Positions 26,790-35,871 of a stretch of DNA of 64,000 nt are shown here, piece after piece. Numbering within the stretch: the stretch's first letter is position 1; each line of letters starts with the position of its first letter. Position numbers and translations under genes: made by a program. The notes under the pieces are model-generated. The model was not told the DNA's origin. It was given only the letters and a program-made list of their open reading frames with translations, and searched no databases. Source of the DNA: CAZAMP01 sp964486455 (lineage in GTDB: Bacteria > Eisenbacteria > RBG-16-71-46 > CAZAMP01); NCBI GenBank assembly GCA_964486455.1, contig CAZAMP010000001.1:1-64000 (forward strand). Reading direction: 5' to 3'.

Positions 26790-27692
26790 TCAGATCGTGT
26801 GGTTTCCGCCCCAGGCGAGCTTCTCGCGCAGGCGGTCGATGTAGGGGCGGTCGGGATCCACGACGACGACCGCATCGTGGGGGGCGCGACCGATGACGAT
26901 CGGCTCGGCGGAGGAGAGCTGCCACGTTTCCTGGCCGTCCAGTACGACCCGAAGCGTTCGATCGTCGCTGACCTCGACCGAGATATCCTCGGACGCACTC
27001 AGGACGAGGGGTCTCGCCGAGAGCGTGTGTGGGCTGATGAACGAAACGACGATGGCATCGATACCCGGATGGACCACCGGTCCGCCGACTGACAGTGAAT
27101 AGGCGGTGGAGCCGGTCGGGGTCGACACGATGACACCGTCCGCGCGGAAAACACCGATGATGTGCTCGCCGCGGCGCAGCCGGATCGTCATCGCGCGAAC
27201 GCCCTCCGCGTCCTGGATGACGATGTCGTTGAGCGCATATGGCGACATGTCGCGTCCGGCCGCCTTGCAATCCAGGCGCATCCGATGCTCGACGGGGAGG
27301 TTTCCGGAAAGAAGCCGTTCCGAGAAGGCCACGAGATCGTTCGCTTCCACAGCGGTCAGGTAGCCGAGACGACCGAAATTCACGCCCAGGAGCGCCGGCC
27401 CCGGTCCCGTGATGGATCGGGCGACCTCGAGGAAGGTTCCGTCACCGCCCAACGCGACGATCAACTCGGGCAGGGCCAGGAACTCCTCTCGCGTGACGCC
27501 TTTTTCAACACCGAGCTTTTCGGCCTGAGCCCGCAGGAGGATGGGATTCACCTGCTTCGAGCGCAGCCATTTGCAGAATCCGGTCACGGCGGCCCGCGCC
27601 GCGTCCTTATCCATGTTGACGAAAATCCCGACGCGCGTCAGGCGCTTGCGTGAGGTAGCCTGAGCGTCGTCTTTTCGAGGCGCTCGCGCCAT
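26790..27692 (-). CDS. nadK: NAD kinase
   Basis: 300 residues. NAD kinase phosphorylates NAD to NADP. The family motif LIVALGGDGTFLEVARSI (GGDGT) is near residue 85, followed by GVNFGRLGYLTAVEAND. NDIVIQDAEGV and VSTPTGSTAYSLSVGGP are further conserved blocks. ATG 27692 has GGAGAG 7 nt upstream and lies 55 nt inside the 3' end of dxs, so the overlap is real. recN follows directly. Confidence 0.96.
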   Translation of the reverse strand: MARAPRKDDAQATSRKRLTRVGIFVNMDKDAARAAVTGFCKWLRSKQVNPILLRAQAEKLGVEKGVTREEFLALPELIVALGGDGTFLEVARSITGPGPALLGVNFGRLGYLTAVEANDLVAFSERLLSGNLPVEHRMRLDCKAAGRDMSPYALNDIVIQDAEGVRAMTIRLRRGEHIIGVFRADGVIVSTPTGSTAYSLSVGGPVVHPGIDAIVVSFISPHTLSARPLVLSASEDISVEVSDDRTLRVVLDGQETWQLSSAEPIVIGRAPHDAVVVVDPDRPYIDRLREKLAWGGNHTI

Positions 27693-29551
27693 TGAAGCAC
27701 TCTCCGACAGATGGACGTGACATCCAGCCCGAGATCGGCCAGAAGCTCCCCTCTCGTAGCGTGATCGACGAAGCGATCGGGGATTCCGATCCGCAGCACG
27801 GGAACCGGTTTTTCCTGGGACTGCACGAAGTCCGTGACGATCGAGCCGAAGCCTCCCGCCAGCGTTCCCTCCTCGAACGTCACGAGCGGCATGCCGCGAC
27901 CCACGTAGGTGGCCAGCAACGCTTCATCCAGAGGCTTCAGGAATCGCGCGTTCAACACGGCACAGCTCAGGCCCGAATCGGCCAGCGCTTCCGCCGCAGC
28001 ATACGCCGGTGCCACCATGCTCCCCAGCGCCACGAACACGAGATCCGCCCCATCCATCATGACCTCGGCCTCTCCGATCGGCAGGCGACGGAGCGACTGA
28101 TCGAGCGGCACGCCGAGCCCGGATCCGCGCGGGAAACGTATCGCCACGGGACCGTCGTCGTAGCCGACGGCGGTGTGAACCATGTGCCGCAGCTCGTTCT
28201 CGTCCTTCGGCGACATCACGACGAGATTCGGCACGGCGACGAGATAGGACAGATCAAACACGCCGTGGTGAGTAGGGCCATCCTCTCCGACGACCCCCGC
28301 CCGATCCAGAACGAAGGCGACGTTCAGATTCTGAAGCGCGACATCGTGGATCAGCTGGTCGTAGGCACGCTGCAAGAACGAGGAGTAGACCGCGACGACC
28401 GGCTTAAGGCCTTCCGTCGCCAAACCCGCCGCGAACGTGACGGCGTGCTGTTCGGCGATCCCGACGTCGAAGAAGCGCGACGGGTATGCTTTGCTGAACT
28501 CGGACAGTCCCGTTCCGCTGGGCATCGCCGCGGTGACGGCCACGATTCGCGGCTCGTTCTTGGCCTCACGGACAATCGTCTCTGAAAACGCGCCCGTGTA
28601 GCTCAGCGCATCGCTCTTGGACTCGCTCTGACCCGTCTTCGCATCGAACGATCCGACCCCGTGGAACTTCACCGAGTCGCCCTCGGCGAACTTGTAGCCC
28701 TTGCCCTTCTGGGAGAGTGTGTGCAGCACGACGGGGCCGCGAACTTCCTTCAAACGCTCCAGTGTCCGGATGAGTGACGGCAGATCATGCCCGTCGATCG
28801 GCCCAAAGTATTTGAAGCCGAGTTCCTCAAAAAGAATCGTGGGAACGATCAGTGTTTGGAGGCTCTCCCGGATCCGTCCGGCAACCGACTGGGCGGCCCG
28901 GCCGAGACGCGGCATCTTGCCGAGAAGCTCGTAGACATCCGATTCGAAGCGGCGATAAACGGGCGCGCTCACGAGCCGTGTGAGGTACTTCGAGATGGCA
29001 CCGACGTTGGGCGAGATCGACATCTCATTGTCGTTGAGCACGAGCAGGATATCCGTGCCGATGTAGCCGGCGTTGTTGAGGCCCTCGTAGGAGAGCCCCC
29101 CCGTGAGTCCGCCGTCCCCGACGACGGCGACGACGCGATGCGATTCGCCCCGGATGTCTCGGGCGGAGGCCATTCCCAGCGCCGCCGAGATGGCCGTCGA
29201 CGCGTGACCGACGCCGAAGGTGTCGTATTCGCTCTCGGTGCGCTTCGGGAATCCCGAGATGCCGCCCTTTTGCCTGATCGTGTGAAACCGATCGCGGCGG
29301 CCGGTGAGAAGCTTGTGGGGATACGCCTGATGGCCCACGTCCCAAACGATACGATCCCGGGGGGCATCGAAGACGCGGTGCAGCGCGAGCGTCAGCTCAA
29401 CCGCCCCGAGTCCCGCCCCGAGGTGACCGCCGGTCACCGAGACGACCTCGACAATGGTTCGGCGCAGTTCCTCGGCCAGCGCGCGAAGATCGTCAAGCGA
29501 GAGCCGCTTGAGATCTTCCGGGCCTTCGATGCGCTTCAGCAGTCCATTCAT
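27638..29551 (-). CDS. dxs: 1-deoxy-D-xylulose-5-phosphate synthase
   Basis: 637 residues from ATG 29551 (MNGLLKRIEG); an in-frame GTG lies 21 nt upstream. DXS makes DXP from pyruvate and glyceraldehyde-3-phosphate in the MEP isoprenoid pathway. TPP-binding motifs: VWDVGHQAYPHKLLTGRRD, VVAVVGDGGLTGG with NDNEMSISPN, and RFFDVGIAEQHAVTFAAGLA. DRAGVVGEDGPTHHGVFDL is a DXS signature. It is first in a long transcript with nadK, recN and trp genes, behind a strong promoter. A prenyl synthase gene lies just upstream. Confidence 0.97.
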   Translation of the reverse strand: MNGLLKRIEGPEDLKRLSLDDLRALAEELRRTIVEVVSVTGGHLGAGLGAVELTLALHRVFDAPRDRIVWDVGHQAYPHKLLTGRRDRFHTIRQKGGISGFPKRTESEYDTFGVGHASTAISAALGMASARDIRGESHRVVAVVGDGGLTGGLSYEGLNNAGYIGTDILLVLNDNEMSISPNVGAISKYLTRLVSAPVYRRFESDVYELLGKMPRLGRAAQSVAGRIRESLQTLIVPTILFEELGFKYFGPIDGHDLPSLIRTLERLKEVRGPVVLHTLSQKGKGYKFAEGDSVKFHGVGSFDAKTGQSESKSDALSYTGAFSETIVREAKNEPRIVAVTAAMPSGTGLSEFSKAYPSRFFDVGIAEQHAVTFAAGLATEGLKPVVAVYSSFLQRAYDQLIHDVALQNLNVAFVLDRAGVVGEDGPTHHGVFDLSYLVAVPNLVVMSPKDENELRHMVHTAVGYDDGPVAIRFPRGSGLGVPLDQSLRRLPIGEAEVMMDGADLVFVALGSMVAPAYAAAEALADSGLSCAVLNARFLKPLDEALLATYVGRGMPLVTFEEGTLAGGFGSIVTDFVQSQEKPVPVLRIGIPDRFVDHATRGELLADLGLDVTSICRRVLQWRERLEKTTLRLPHASA

Positions 29552-29608
29552 ACTCGATGCTTCCGATCCCACAGCTCAACCGATCCAAAGGCTCCGGCAA
29601 AACGCCGC

Positions 29609-29636
29609 ATTATAGCACGCGGCCTGACGCGTCCAA
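29609..29636 (-). promoter_or_regulatory. Strong sigma-70 promoter upstream of dxs
   Basis: TTGGAC (29636-29631), 16-nt spacer, perfect TATAAT (29614-29609) preceded by TGC (extended -10). Predicted start is near 29602, about 50 nt before the dxs ATG. It is the only clear promoter seen before the dxs-nadK-recN-trpEGDCFB run. Confidence 0.75.
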
Positions 29637-29666
29637 CCGTGATCTCGGGGTCCGGACCGGCCCATC

Positions 29667-30758
29667 CTAGCGGTCACGATGGATCATTGCCGTCGCCAGC
29701 TCGGCCAGTCGGTCCCGATACACGGACGCCGGGACACCTTCGAGTCTAGAGAGCGCCGCGTCCAAGAGCTCGGCGGCCAATCGCCTCGTGTGCTCGATTC
29801 CGCCGAGCGAAACGAAAAGATCGCGGGCGGCGGCCACGTCGCCCGGCGACGCCGTCGAGTCCCCCAGGACGCGATCCAAGAACGCGCGCTCTTCGGCATC
29901 CGCCTTCTTGTACGCGTGAAGAAGGATCAGGGTCCGTTTCCCCTCGCGAATATCCGACCCGACGGGCTTGCCGAGAGATTGTTCGTCACCCGTTATTCCC
30001 AGCACGTCATCCTGTAGCTGAAACGCCGAGCCGCAGCTTTCGGCGAAGGTTCCGAGCGCGTCGGCGATCGGCCCGCGCCGATCATCGGTTGCCTGTGCCA
30101 ACATCGCCCCCACCCTGGCTGAATAGTCCATGAGCGCGGCGCTCTTCCATCTCTGCATGTCGAGAAGCTTGCTTTCGTCGATACTCAACACGGGCCGGTA
30201 GGAATAGGCAACGTCCAGCATCTCTCCCTTGACGAGATCGGCAACCAGATCCGCCACCATGAGTCGGACCGTCTCGGATACGGCCGCGGCATCGACGCCG
30301 GCCTCCCGTCCCCCTTCGAGAACCAGCCGGACCGCGAGGCCGTGGAGAAAGTCACCCGAGAGGACCGCGACTGAGAGCCCATAGCCCTCCGCTCGGTCGG
30401 GCCTGGCGCCCCCCTCCGCGAGCATCCTGTCACGATACGCCGCGTGCACGGCCGGTCCGCCCCGACGTTGCTCGTCTCTGTCGATGAGATCGTCGTGAAT
30501 CAATGTCCAGGTGTGAAAGACCTCCACGGCGAGTGCGGCCAGCCGGAGGCGCTCCGGCTCTCCCCCCGCAGCACCCGCGGCAAGCACCAAGAGTAGCGGC
30601 CTGAGCCGCTTGCCGCCTCGCCGGAGGTAGCTGAACGCCGCCTCTCGCAGGTCTTCCGGCTCGAGGTCGCAGCGCGCGTGTTGCTCGGTGACCGTGCGGT
30701 CGATCATCGCCGCCACCGTGCTCTGCGCGGACTTGAGGCTCGTGAAGTCCAGTGTCAT
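29667..30758 (-). CDS. Short-chain polyprenyl diphosphate synthase (FPP/GGPP synthase type)
   Basis: 363 residues. Trans-prenyltransferases condense IPP with allylic diphosphates. The first aspartate-rich motif is LIHDDLIDRD (about residues 88-97) after GGKRLRPLLLVLAAGA, and the second is LQDDVLGITGD. The bulky residues upstream of the first motif (FHTWTLIHDD) suggest a C15-C20 product, but chain length cannot be fixed by eye. It overlaps xseB by 4 nt and precedes dxs, matching the xseA-xseB-ispA-dxs order seen in many bacteria. A second synthase lies at 49141-50166. Confidence 0.9.
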   Translation of the reverse strand: MTLDFTSLKSAQSTVAAMIDRTVTEQHARCDLEPEDLREAAFSYLRRGGKRLRPLLLVLAAGAAGGEPERLRLAALAVEVFHTWTLIHDDLIDRDEQRRGGPAVHAAYRDRMLAEGGARPDRAEGYGLSVAVLSGDFLHGLAVRLVLEGGREAGVDAAAVSETVRLMVADLVADLVKGEMLDVAYSYRPVLSIDESKLLDMQRWKSAALMDYSARVGAMLAQATDDRRGPIADALGTFAESCGSAFQLQDDVLGITGDEQSLGKPVGSDIREGKRTLILLHAYKKADAEERAFLDRVLGDSTASPGDVAAARDLFVSLGGIEHTRRLAAELLDAALSRLEGVPASVYRDRLAELATAMIHRDR

Positions 30759-31018
30759 TCGTTCGTCTCTTCGTCGAAGAGCTTCTCCAGCAGCTCGCCG
30801 CCTTCCGATTCAATAAGCGACTTCACGCGTTTCTCCGCATCGGAGAGCGCACCGCTACACGCCTTCAGAAGACGCGTGCCACGCTCGAAGGCGCTCACGG
30901 ATTCCTCCAGCGTGAGTTCACCGCGTTCGAGCTGATCCACGATCTCCTGCAGCTGTTCGAGCGCAGATTCGAAGCTCGCCGGCGTCGCGTCGTCGGTGCC
31001 TTTCATGTCTTTCGTCAT
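30755..31018 (-). CDS. xseB: Exodeoxyribonuclease VII small subunit
   Basis: 87 residues. The signature is FESALEQLQEIVDQLERGE with LTLEESVSAFERGTRLLKAC. XseB forms a multi-subunit sleeve on XseA in the single-strand exonuclease VII. It lies 6 nt from the xseA stop and overlaps the prenyl synthase by 4 nt. Confidence 0.95.
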   Translation of the reverse strand: MTKDMKGTDDATPASFESALEQLQEIVDQLERGELTLEESVSAFERGTRLLKACSGALSDAEKRVKSLIESEGGELLEKLFDEETNE

Positions 31019-31024
31019 GACTCC

Positions 31025-32272
31025 CTAACTCTCCCCCTTCGGGGGCGCCGCCCACGCATCATCAACGCGGCAATGAGCACCTCCCTGGTGGAATCGGAGT
31101 GTCAGTCGATCTCCCGACGCGAGCGCGCCGCCCTCTCGAATGAGTCGGCCGTCCTCCGTCGCGCAGATCGCGTAGCCGCGAGAGAGGACTTGCGTCGGAT
31201 CGAGCGCCCGGAGCTTGCCTCCGAGCTCCGCGAGAACGGGTCTGTGGCGGGACGTGATGAGTGTCGCGGTCAAACGCCAGCGCGCGGTGAGCTCGTCCAG
31301 TCGCTGCATCGCCCCCTCCACGATCGTCCGCGGCCTGTGGAGCCCATGGCTTCGGGCGATCTGCCGGATTCGCTGCCGGCGCCGCTCGATTGCCGACGAC
31401 TGCGCGTTCACGAGCCGCGCGCCCAGGTCGCGGAGCAGACGGCCGACCTCGCGCTGCTCCGGCACGGCCAGCTCCGCCGCGCGCGAAGGAGTCGATGCGC
31501 GAACGTCGGCGGCGAGATCCGACAACGTCACGTCGCTTTCGTGGCCGACCGCCGAAATGACCGGAATGGGTGACTCCGCGACGGCGCGCACCACGACCTC
31601 TTCATTGAATGCCCAGAGGTCTTCGATCGAGCCGCCTCCCCGACCGACAATGAGAACATCCGCCCGATTCCAACGTGCCTGCGCCGTGATCCCCGCGGCG
31701 ATCTCCGCCGCCGCGCCCTCGCCCTGTACGCGAACCGGCGAGAGCAAGAACTCGATTCCCGGCCACCGCGAGCGCGCGATGCGAATGACGTCGCGGACCG
31801 CCGCGCCGGTCGGGGATGTCACGATTCCGATCGTCCTGGGAAACTCGGGAATCGACCGCTTCCGTTCGTCCGCGAAGAGCCCTTCGGCCAGCAGACGTGC
31901 CTTGAGCGCCTCGAATGCCTTCTGCAGCTCCCCCTCGCCGCCCGGAACCAATCGCTCCACCCGAAGCTGATACTGCCCGCGTGCGGGATAGAGAGTCAAT
32001 CTGCCGACCGCGATAGCGCATACGCCGTCTGCCGGCTCGAAGCCCAGCCGGGTCGCGAACGAGCGAAACAGCACGCACCGAAGCGTGGCCTCTTCGTCCT
32101 TCAGGTCGAAGTAGCAGTGACCGGAAGCCGCGCGAACCCAGCCGCTGACCTCACCTTCAACGGCGACCGTCTCGTATTCGGTCTCGAGAAGGTCCTGAAC
32201 TTCGGCGTTGAGCTCGCCGACCTCGTAGATCTTCTCCGGTAGATTCGCCCGACCGGCGCGTGGTTTCGTCAT
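31025..32272 (-). CDS. xseA: Exodeoxyribonuclease VII large subunit
   Basis: About 415 residues from ATG 32272, which overlaps the folD TGA (ATGA). An N-terminal OB domain (about 20-110) carries VAVEGEVSGWVRAASGHCYF. The catalytic region shows RTIGIVTSPTGAAVRD, DVLIVGRGGGSIEDLWAFN and PVISAVGHESDVTLSDLAAD. The C-terminus is a long helical region, as in the family, ending with RGYAICATEDGRLI. It pairs with xseB downstream. Confidence 0.95.
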   Translation of the reverse strand: MTKPRAGRANLPEKIYEVGELNAEVQDLLETEYETVAVEGEVSGWVRAASGHCYFDLKDEEATLRCVLFRSFATRLGFEPADGVCAIAVGRLTLYPARGQYQLRVERLVPGGEGELQKAFEALKARLLAEGLFADERKRSIPEFPRTIGIVTSPTGAAVRDVIRIARSRWPGIEFLLSPVRVQGEGAAAEIAAGITAQARWNRADVLIVGRGGGSIEDLWAFNEEVVVRAVAESPIPVISAVGHESDVTLSDLAADVRASTPSRAAELAVPEQREVGRLLRDLGARLVNAQSSAIERRRQRIRQIARSHGLHRPRTIVEGAMQRLDELTARWRLTATLITSRHRPVLAELGGKLRALDPTQVLSRGYAICATEDGRLIREGGALASGDRLTLRFHQGGAHCRVDDAWAAPPKGES

Positions 32273-33138
32273 CGTGCCTCGGCAGCCAGAAGCGTGTTCC
32301 ACAACAACATCGCGACCGTCATCGGCCCCACACCGCCCGGTACGGGACTGATCGCGGCCACTTTCGGCTCGACAGCGTCGAAATCAACGTCTCCCACGAG
32401 TGAGTATCCGTCCGGGGTCGATATCCGGTTGGTGCCCACATCGACGACGATCGCGCCCTCACTGACCATATCGGCGGTGACGAATTGCGCCTGTCCGATC
32501 GCCGCGATGAGGATGTCGGCGGTGCGCGTAATCTCCGGAAGATCTCGGCTTCGGGAATGGCACATCGTAACCGTCGCGTTCGCTCCCTCCGCCTTCTGGC
32601 TGAGCAGCGTCGCGAGCGGTCGGCCGACGAGGTTGCTTCTTCCGAGAATCACGACATGTCGCCCGTCGACCTCCACGTCGTTTTCGAGCAGCAAGCGTTG
32701 GATCCCGAGTGGCGTGCACGGCACGAAGCCCGGGAGCCCCACGGTCACGCGCCCCACATTCACCGGATGAAATCCATCGACGTCCTTTCTCGGATCGATC
32801 ATCGAAAGGAACTTGGACTCATCGTATCCCTGTCCCGACGGAAGCGGCAGCTGCAGTAGGATCCCATGAATGTCATCACGCTCGTTCAGCGTGTGAATGA
32901 GCGTCCCGAGACCTTCGGAGCCGATATCCGCGGGGCAGGCGTGGATCTCTGAATGAATGCCGACCTTCTCGCTCTTCTTCCCCTTGCCCTTGACATAGCT
33001 GACCGACGCAGGATCGTCCCCCACGCGCACGAGCGCCAGTCCGGGCACGGTCCCCCGCTCTGCGAGCTGCCCGACACGCGTCTTCACCTCTGCGCGGACC
33101 GCCCGCGCCGCCGCTTTCCCATCAAGCCGCCGGGCCAT
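32269..33138 (-). CDS. folD: Methylenetetrahydrofolate dehydrogenase/cyclohydrolase
   Basis: About 289 residues. FolD interconverts methylene- and formyl-tetrahydrofolate. Motifs: VSYVKGKGKKSEKVGI (catalytic Lys), GILLQLPLPSGQ, DPRKDVDGFHPVNVGR, CTPLGIQRLL and VVILGRSNLVGRPLATLL, with SPVPGGVGPMTVAMLLWN at the C-terminus. Two adjacent ATG codons (33141 and 33138) are possible; 33138 sits 4 nt after GGAGG and is preferred. It overlaps ymdB and xseA. Confidence 0.95.
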   Translation of the reverse strand: MARRLDGKAAARAVRAEVKTRVGQLAERGTVPGLALVRVGDDPASVSYVKGKGKKSEKVGIHSEIHACPADIGSEGLGTLIHTLNERDDIHGILLQLPLPSGQGYDESKFLSMIDPRKDVDGFHPVNVGRVTVGLPGFVPCTPLGIQRLLLENDVEVDGRHVVILGRSNLVGRPLATLLSQKAEGANATVTMCHSRSRDLPEITRTADILIAAIGQAQFVTADMVSEGAIVVDVGTNRISTPDGYSLVGDVDFDAVEPKVAAISPVPGGVGPMTVAMLLWNTLLAAEAR

Positions 33139-33971
33139 CATTCCTCCAAGGATCGTTGAATCCGTTCCAGATACACCGCACGACCGCTCTCGCGGTCGCA
33201 CTCCACGTAGAGCCCTGATAGTCGAACGTCGCCGACGGCCGGCTCGAAACGCACCCGTCGCTGTGAGATCATTCGGGCGATTGCCGCCTCGCGCGTCACA
33301 CCGATGACGGACTCGTGCGGCCCCGTCATGCCCACATCTGTTATGTATGCCGTTCCGTTGGGCAGCACACGCTCGTCGGCCGTCACCACATGCGTATGGG
33401 TGCCGATCACCGCACTCATCCTTCCGTCCGCATACCACCCCATTGCGATCTTCTCCGAGGTGGCCTCCGCGTGGAAGTCCAGAATGCGGAGCGCGGGAAG
33501 GTCCGGATCACTATCGAGGATCTCATCGACGGCGCGGAAGGGACAGTCCAGACTCTTCATGAAGACGCGTCCCATCAGGTTGACCACCATGAAGTTCGTG
33601 CCCCCGGAGGTCTCGAAGACGCCGCAGCCGCGGCCGGGCGTGCCGGGCGGATAGTTGGCCGGCCGGAGGAGCCGAGGCTCCTTGTCAATAAACTGGAGAA
33701 CGTCTCTGTTGTCCCAGATGTGATTGCCGGACGTGAGCACATCGACGCCGCGATCGAAGAACGCGTGCGCGATCTTCCGCGTCAGCCCGGCCCCCCCCGC
33801 CGCGTTCTCGGCGTTCAGAATGCAGACGTCGGCGGATCGTTCCTCGATGAGGGGGGGTAGCAAGACGCTGACCGCGCTACGGCCCGGCCGCCCGACGACG
33901 TCCGCGACGAACAGCAATCGCAGCGGATCGCCCTTCGGCGGCCGGTCGGTGGAGCTACTTGGCGTACTCAA
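33138..33971 (-). CDS. ymdB: YmdB-family metallophosphoesterase
   Basis: 277 residues, TIGR00282/YmdB type. Metal-binding motifs in order: FVADVVGRPGR, NAENAAGGAG, VLTSGNHIWDNRD, RILDFHAEATSEK and VIGTHTHVVTADERV. YmdB is a cyclic-nucleotide phosphodiesterase in Bacillus with links to RNA turnover. The start of this gene lies 17 nt inside the 3' end of rny, the classic RNase Y-YmdB pairing. Confidence 0.93.
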   Translation of the reverse strand: MSTPSSSTDRPPKGDPLRLLFVADVVGRPGRSAVSVLLPPLIEERSADVCILNAENAAGGAGLTRKIAHAFFDRGVDVLTSGNHIWDNRDVLQFIDKEPRLLRPANYPPGTPGRGCGVFETSGGTNFMVVNLMGRVFMKSLDCPFRAVDEILDSDPDLPALRILDFHAEATSEKIAMGWYADGRMSAVIGTHTHVVTADERVLPNGTAYITDVGMTGPHESVIGVTREAAIARMISQRRVRFEPAVGDVRLSGLYVECDRESGRAVYLERIQRSLEE

Positions 33972-35520
33972 TGGAACGCATCTCCCGGATCACGACGACC
34001 TTGATCGTTCCGGGGTAATCGAGTTCCTTTTCGATTTCGCGCGCGATCTCGATGGAGAGGTTCGCGGCCTGCGAATCGTCCGTCTTGTTGTTGTCCACCA
34101 TGACACGGATCTCGCGGCCGGCCTGAATCGCATACGCCTTCGTCACGCTCGCAAATTGGGTGGCGATCTCTTCGAGCTTCTCCAGCCGCTTCACGTACGT
34201 GGAGAGCGTCTCGCGGCGCGCACCCGGTCGGGCCCCGCTGATGGCGTCCGCCGCCTGAATGAGCACGGGGTAGATCGAAGGCATCGTCTCGGCGCTGTTG
34301 TGGTGAGCGCCGACGGCCTCGCAGACGATCCGTTTCTCGTTGTACTTTCGAAGGATGTCCTCACCAATCTGCGCGTGCGGCCCCTCGACCTCGTGATCGA
34401 CGGCCTTCCCGAGGTCGTGGAAGAGACCGGCCCGCCGGGCGATGGCCGTGTCGAGCCCCAGCTCCGCCGCCATCATTCCCGCGAGGAATCCGACATCCAT
34501 CGAGTGATAGAGAATGTTCTGCCCATAGGAGGTGCGGTAGCGAAGACGGCCCAGCAAGCGGATCACCTCCGGGTGGACCCCGCTGATCCCGAGATCGAGG
34601 CATCCTCGTTCGCCGAGCTCGCGAATGGTCTGGTCGACCTCTTTCTTCGCCTTGAGGACGACCTCTTCGATGCGGGTCGGGTGGATCCGGCCGTCCGAGA
34701 TGAGGCGTTCCAGCGCCAGCCGTCCGATCTCGCGCCGGACGGGATCGAAGCAGGAAAGAACAACCGCCTCCGGCGTATCATCGATGATCACATCGATGCC
34801 GGTGAGGTTCTCGAAGGCCCGGATGTTTCGACCCTCGCGGCCGATGATCCGCCCCTTCATCTCGTCGTTCGGGAGCGTGATCACGCTCACAGTGGCCTCG
34901 GCGGAGACCTCCGACGCCAAGCGCGAGATCGCCAGCGTCACGATCTTCTTGGCCTCGCGGTCAGCGTCGCGCGTGGCGGTCTCCTTCACGTCCTGGACCT
35001 TGCGGGCAATTTCGAGGCGCGCGTCGTCGAGAAGCCTGTTCTTGAGCTGCTCTTTCGCCTCATCCGACGTCACCCCCGCGAGCCGTTCGAGCAGCTCGCG
35101 CTGTTCCTTGAGTAGCTCATCCTGCTCGGCGTGAAGCTTGTCCAGCTCATCCGTGCGCGCCTGCAGCTTTCGCTCGAGGTCCTGAAGATCCTTCTCACGC
35201 CGATCCAGGAAGTCCAGCCGCCGATTCAGACTCGCCTCGCGGTCGGAGAGCCGCCGCTCCATCTTCTGGACCTGCCGGCGTGCCCCTTGCGTCTCTTTGT
35301 CGAACTCTTCCTTCCGGCGATACCACTCTTCCCGGGCCTCCAGCGTCGCGGCCTTCTTGGCGGCCTCTGCCTCCCGGGTCGCGTCCTTCAGAATCCCGTC
35401 GGCTGTGCTTCTCGCGCCCTCAGCCATCTTTCGCTCACGCGCTCGCTGAACGAGAAGCCCCACGACGAGGCCCGCGATACAGCCGGCGATCGCGAGGGCG
35501 ATCACAACTCCGATGCCCAT
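33955..35520 (-). CDS. rny: Ribonuclease Y
   Basis: 521 residues. An N-terminal membrane anchor (VVIALAIAGCIAGLVVGLLV) precedes a long charged coiled coil (about 30-200). The KH domain contains LPNDEMKGRIIGREGRNIR. The HD domain contains AGLFHDLGKAVDHEVEGPHA, giving the endonuclease metal site. RNase Y starts mRNA decay at the membrane. ATG 35520 has GGAAAGG about 11 nt upstream. It follows the 6S RNA gene and overlaps ymdB. Confidence 0.97.
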   Translation of the reverse strand: MGIGVVIALAIAGCIAGLVVGLLVQRARERKMAEGARSTADGILKDATREAEAAKKAATLEAREEWYRRKEEFDKETQGARRQVQKMERRLSDREASLNRRLDFLDRREKDLQDLERKLQARTDELDKLHAEQDELLKEQRELLERLAGVTSDEAKEQLKNRLLDDARLEIARKVQDVKETATRDADREAKKIVTLAISRLASEVSAEATVSVITLPNDEMKGRIIGREGRNIRAFENLTGIDVIIDDTPEAVVLSCFDPVRREIGRLALERLISDGRIHPTRIEEVVLKAKKEVDQTIRELGERGCLDLGISGVHPEVIRLLGRLRYRTSYGQNILYHSMDVGFLAGMMAAELGLDTAIARRAGLFHDLGKAVDHEVEGPHAQIGEDILRKYNEKRIVCEAVGAHHNSAETMPSIYPVLIQAADAISGARPGARRETLSTYVKRLEKLEEIATQFASVTKAYAIQAGREIRVMVDNNKTDDSQAANLSIEIAREIEKELDYPGTIKVVVIREMRSIEYAK

Positions 35521-35594
35521 GACGGCAGCATCCTTTCCAATCTATGCTGACCGATGACCGCACTCTGGGTTCGACCACCGGTGCAGAAAGAAAA

Positions 35595-35780
35595 ATCCCC
35601 GCCTCGCCGTGCAGTCCGGGCAACTTTGAGCCTGGCTGAACCAGGTGGGCATCAGATGACTCGATGTTGCGCCCCCGGCTCGCTACGCTTACCGGGTCCC
35701 GCGCGACCGAGACGGCCGACTCCCGTCTGCTTACTGTTGGCTCAAATGTTCCCCCAAACCACCTCGGGCTTGGCAGGGAA
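35595..35780 (-). ncRNA. ssrS: 6S RNA
   Basis: The 351-nt gap between rny and zapA holds this RNA. The ends pair: CCCTGCC (35778-35772) with GGCGGGG (35603-35597), with one T-G wobble, giving a 182-nt core, the usual 6S size. The 3' half carries GCCCACCTGG-TTCAGCCAGG-CTCAA, which closely matches the conserved 6S hairpin. The 5' half has GTTTGGGGGAACATTTGAG. A T-run (35595-35591) follows the core. 6S RNA mimics an open promoter and binds sigma-70 RNA polymerase. Its position beside zapA matches many bacteria. A further pair, TGCAGA (35804-35799) with TCTGCA (35587-35582), may extend a precursor stem. A candidate -10 TAGAAT lies at 35819-35814. Confidence 0.88.
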
Positions 35781-35871
35781 ATGGATCAAACGTCAAGCTC
35801 TGCAATCGAGACTATTCTAACGGACCTCCCGGCTAAACTCCAGTCCCGGAACGCTCCCCTCCACAGCTGCG

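Noticed and set aside
29552..29572. GTG start 21 nt upstream for dxs
   Set aside because: No better ribosome site; family alignments from memory start near MNGLLKRI.
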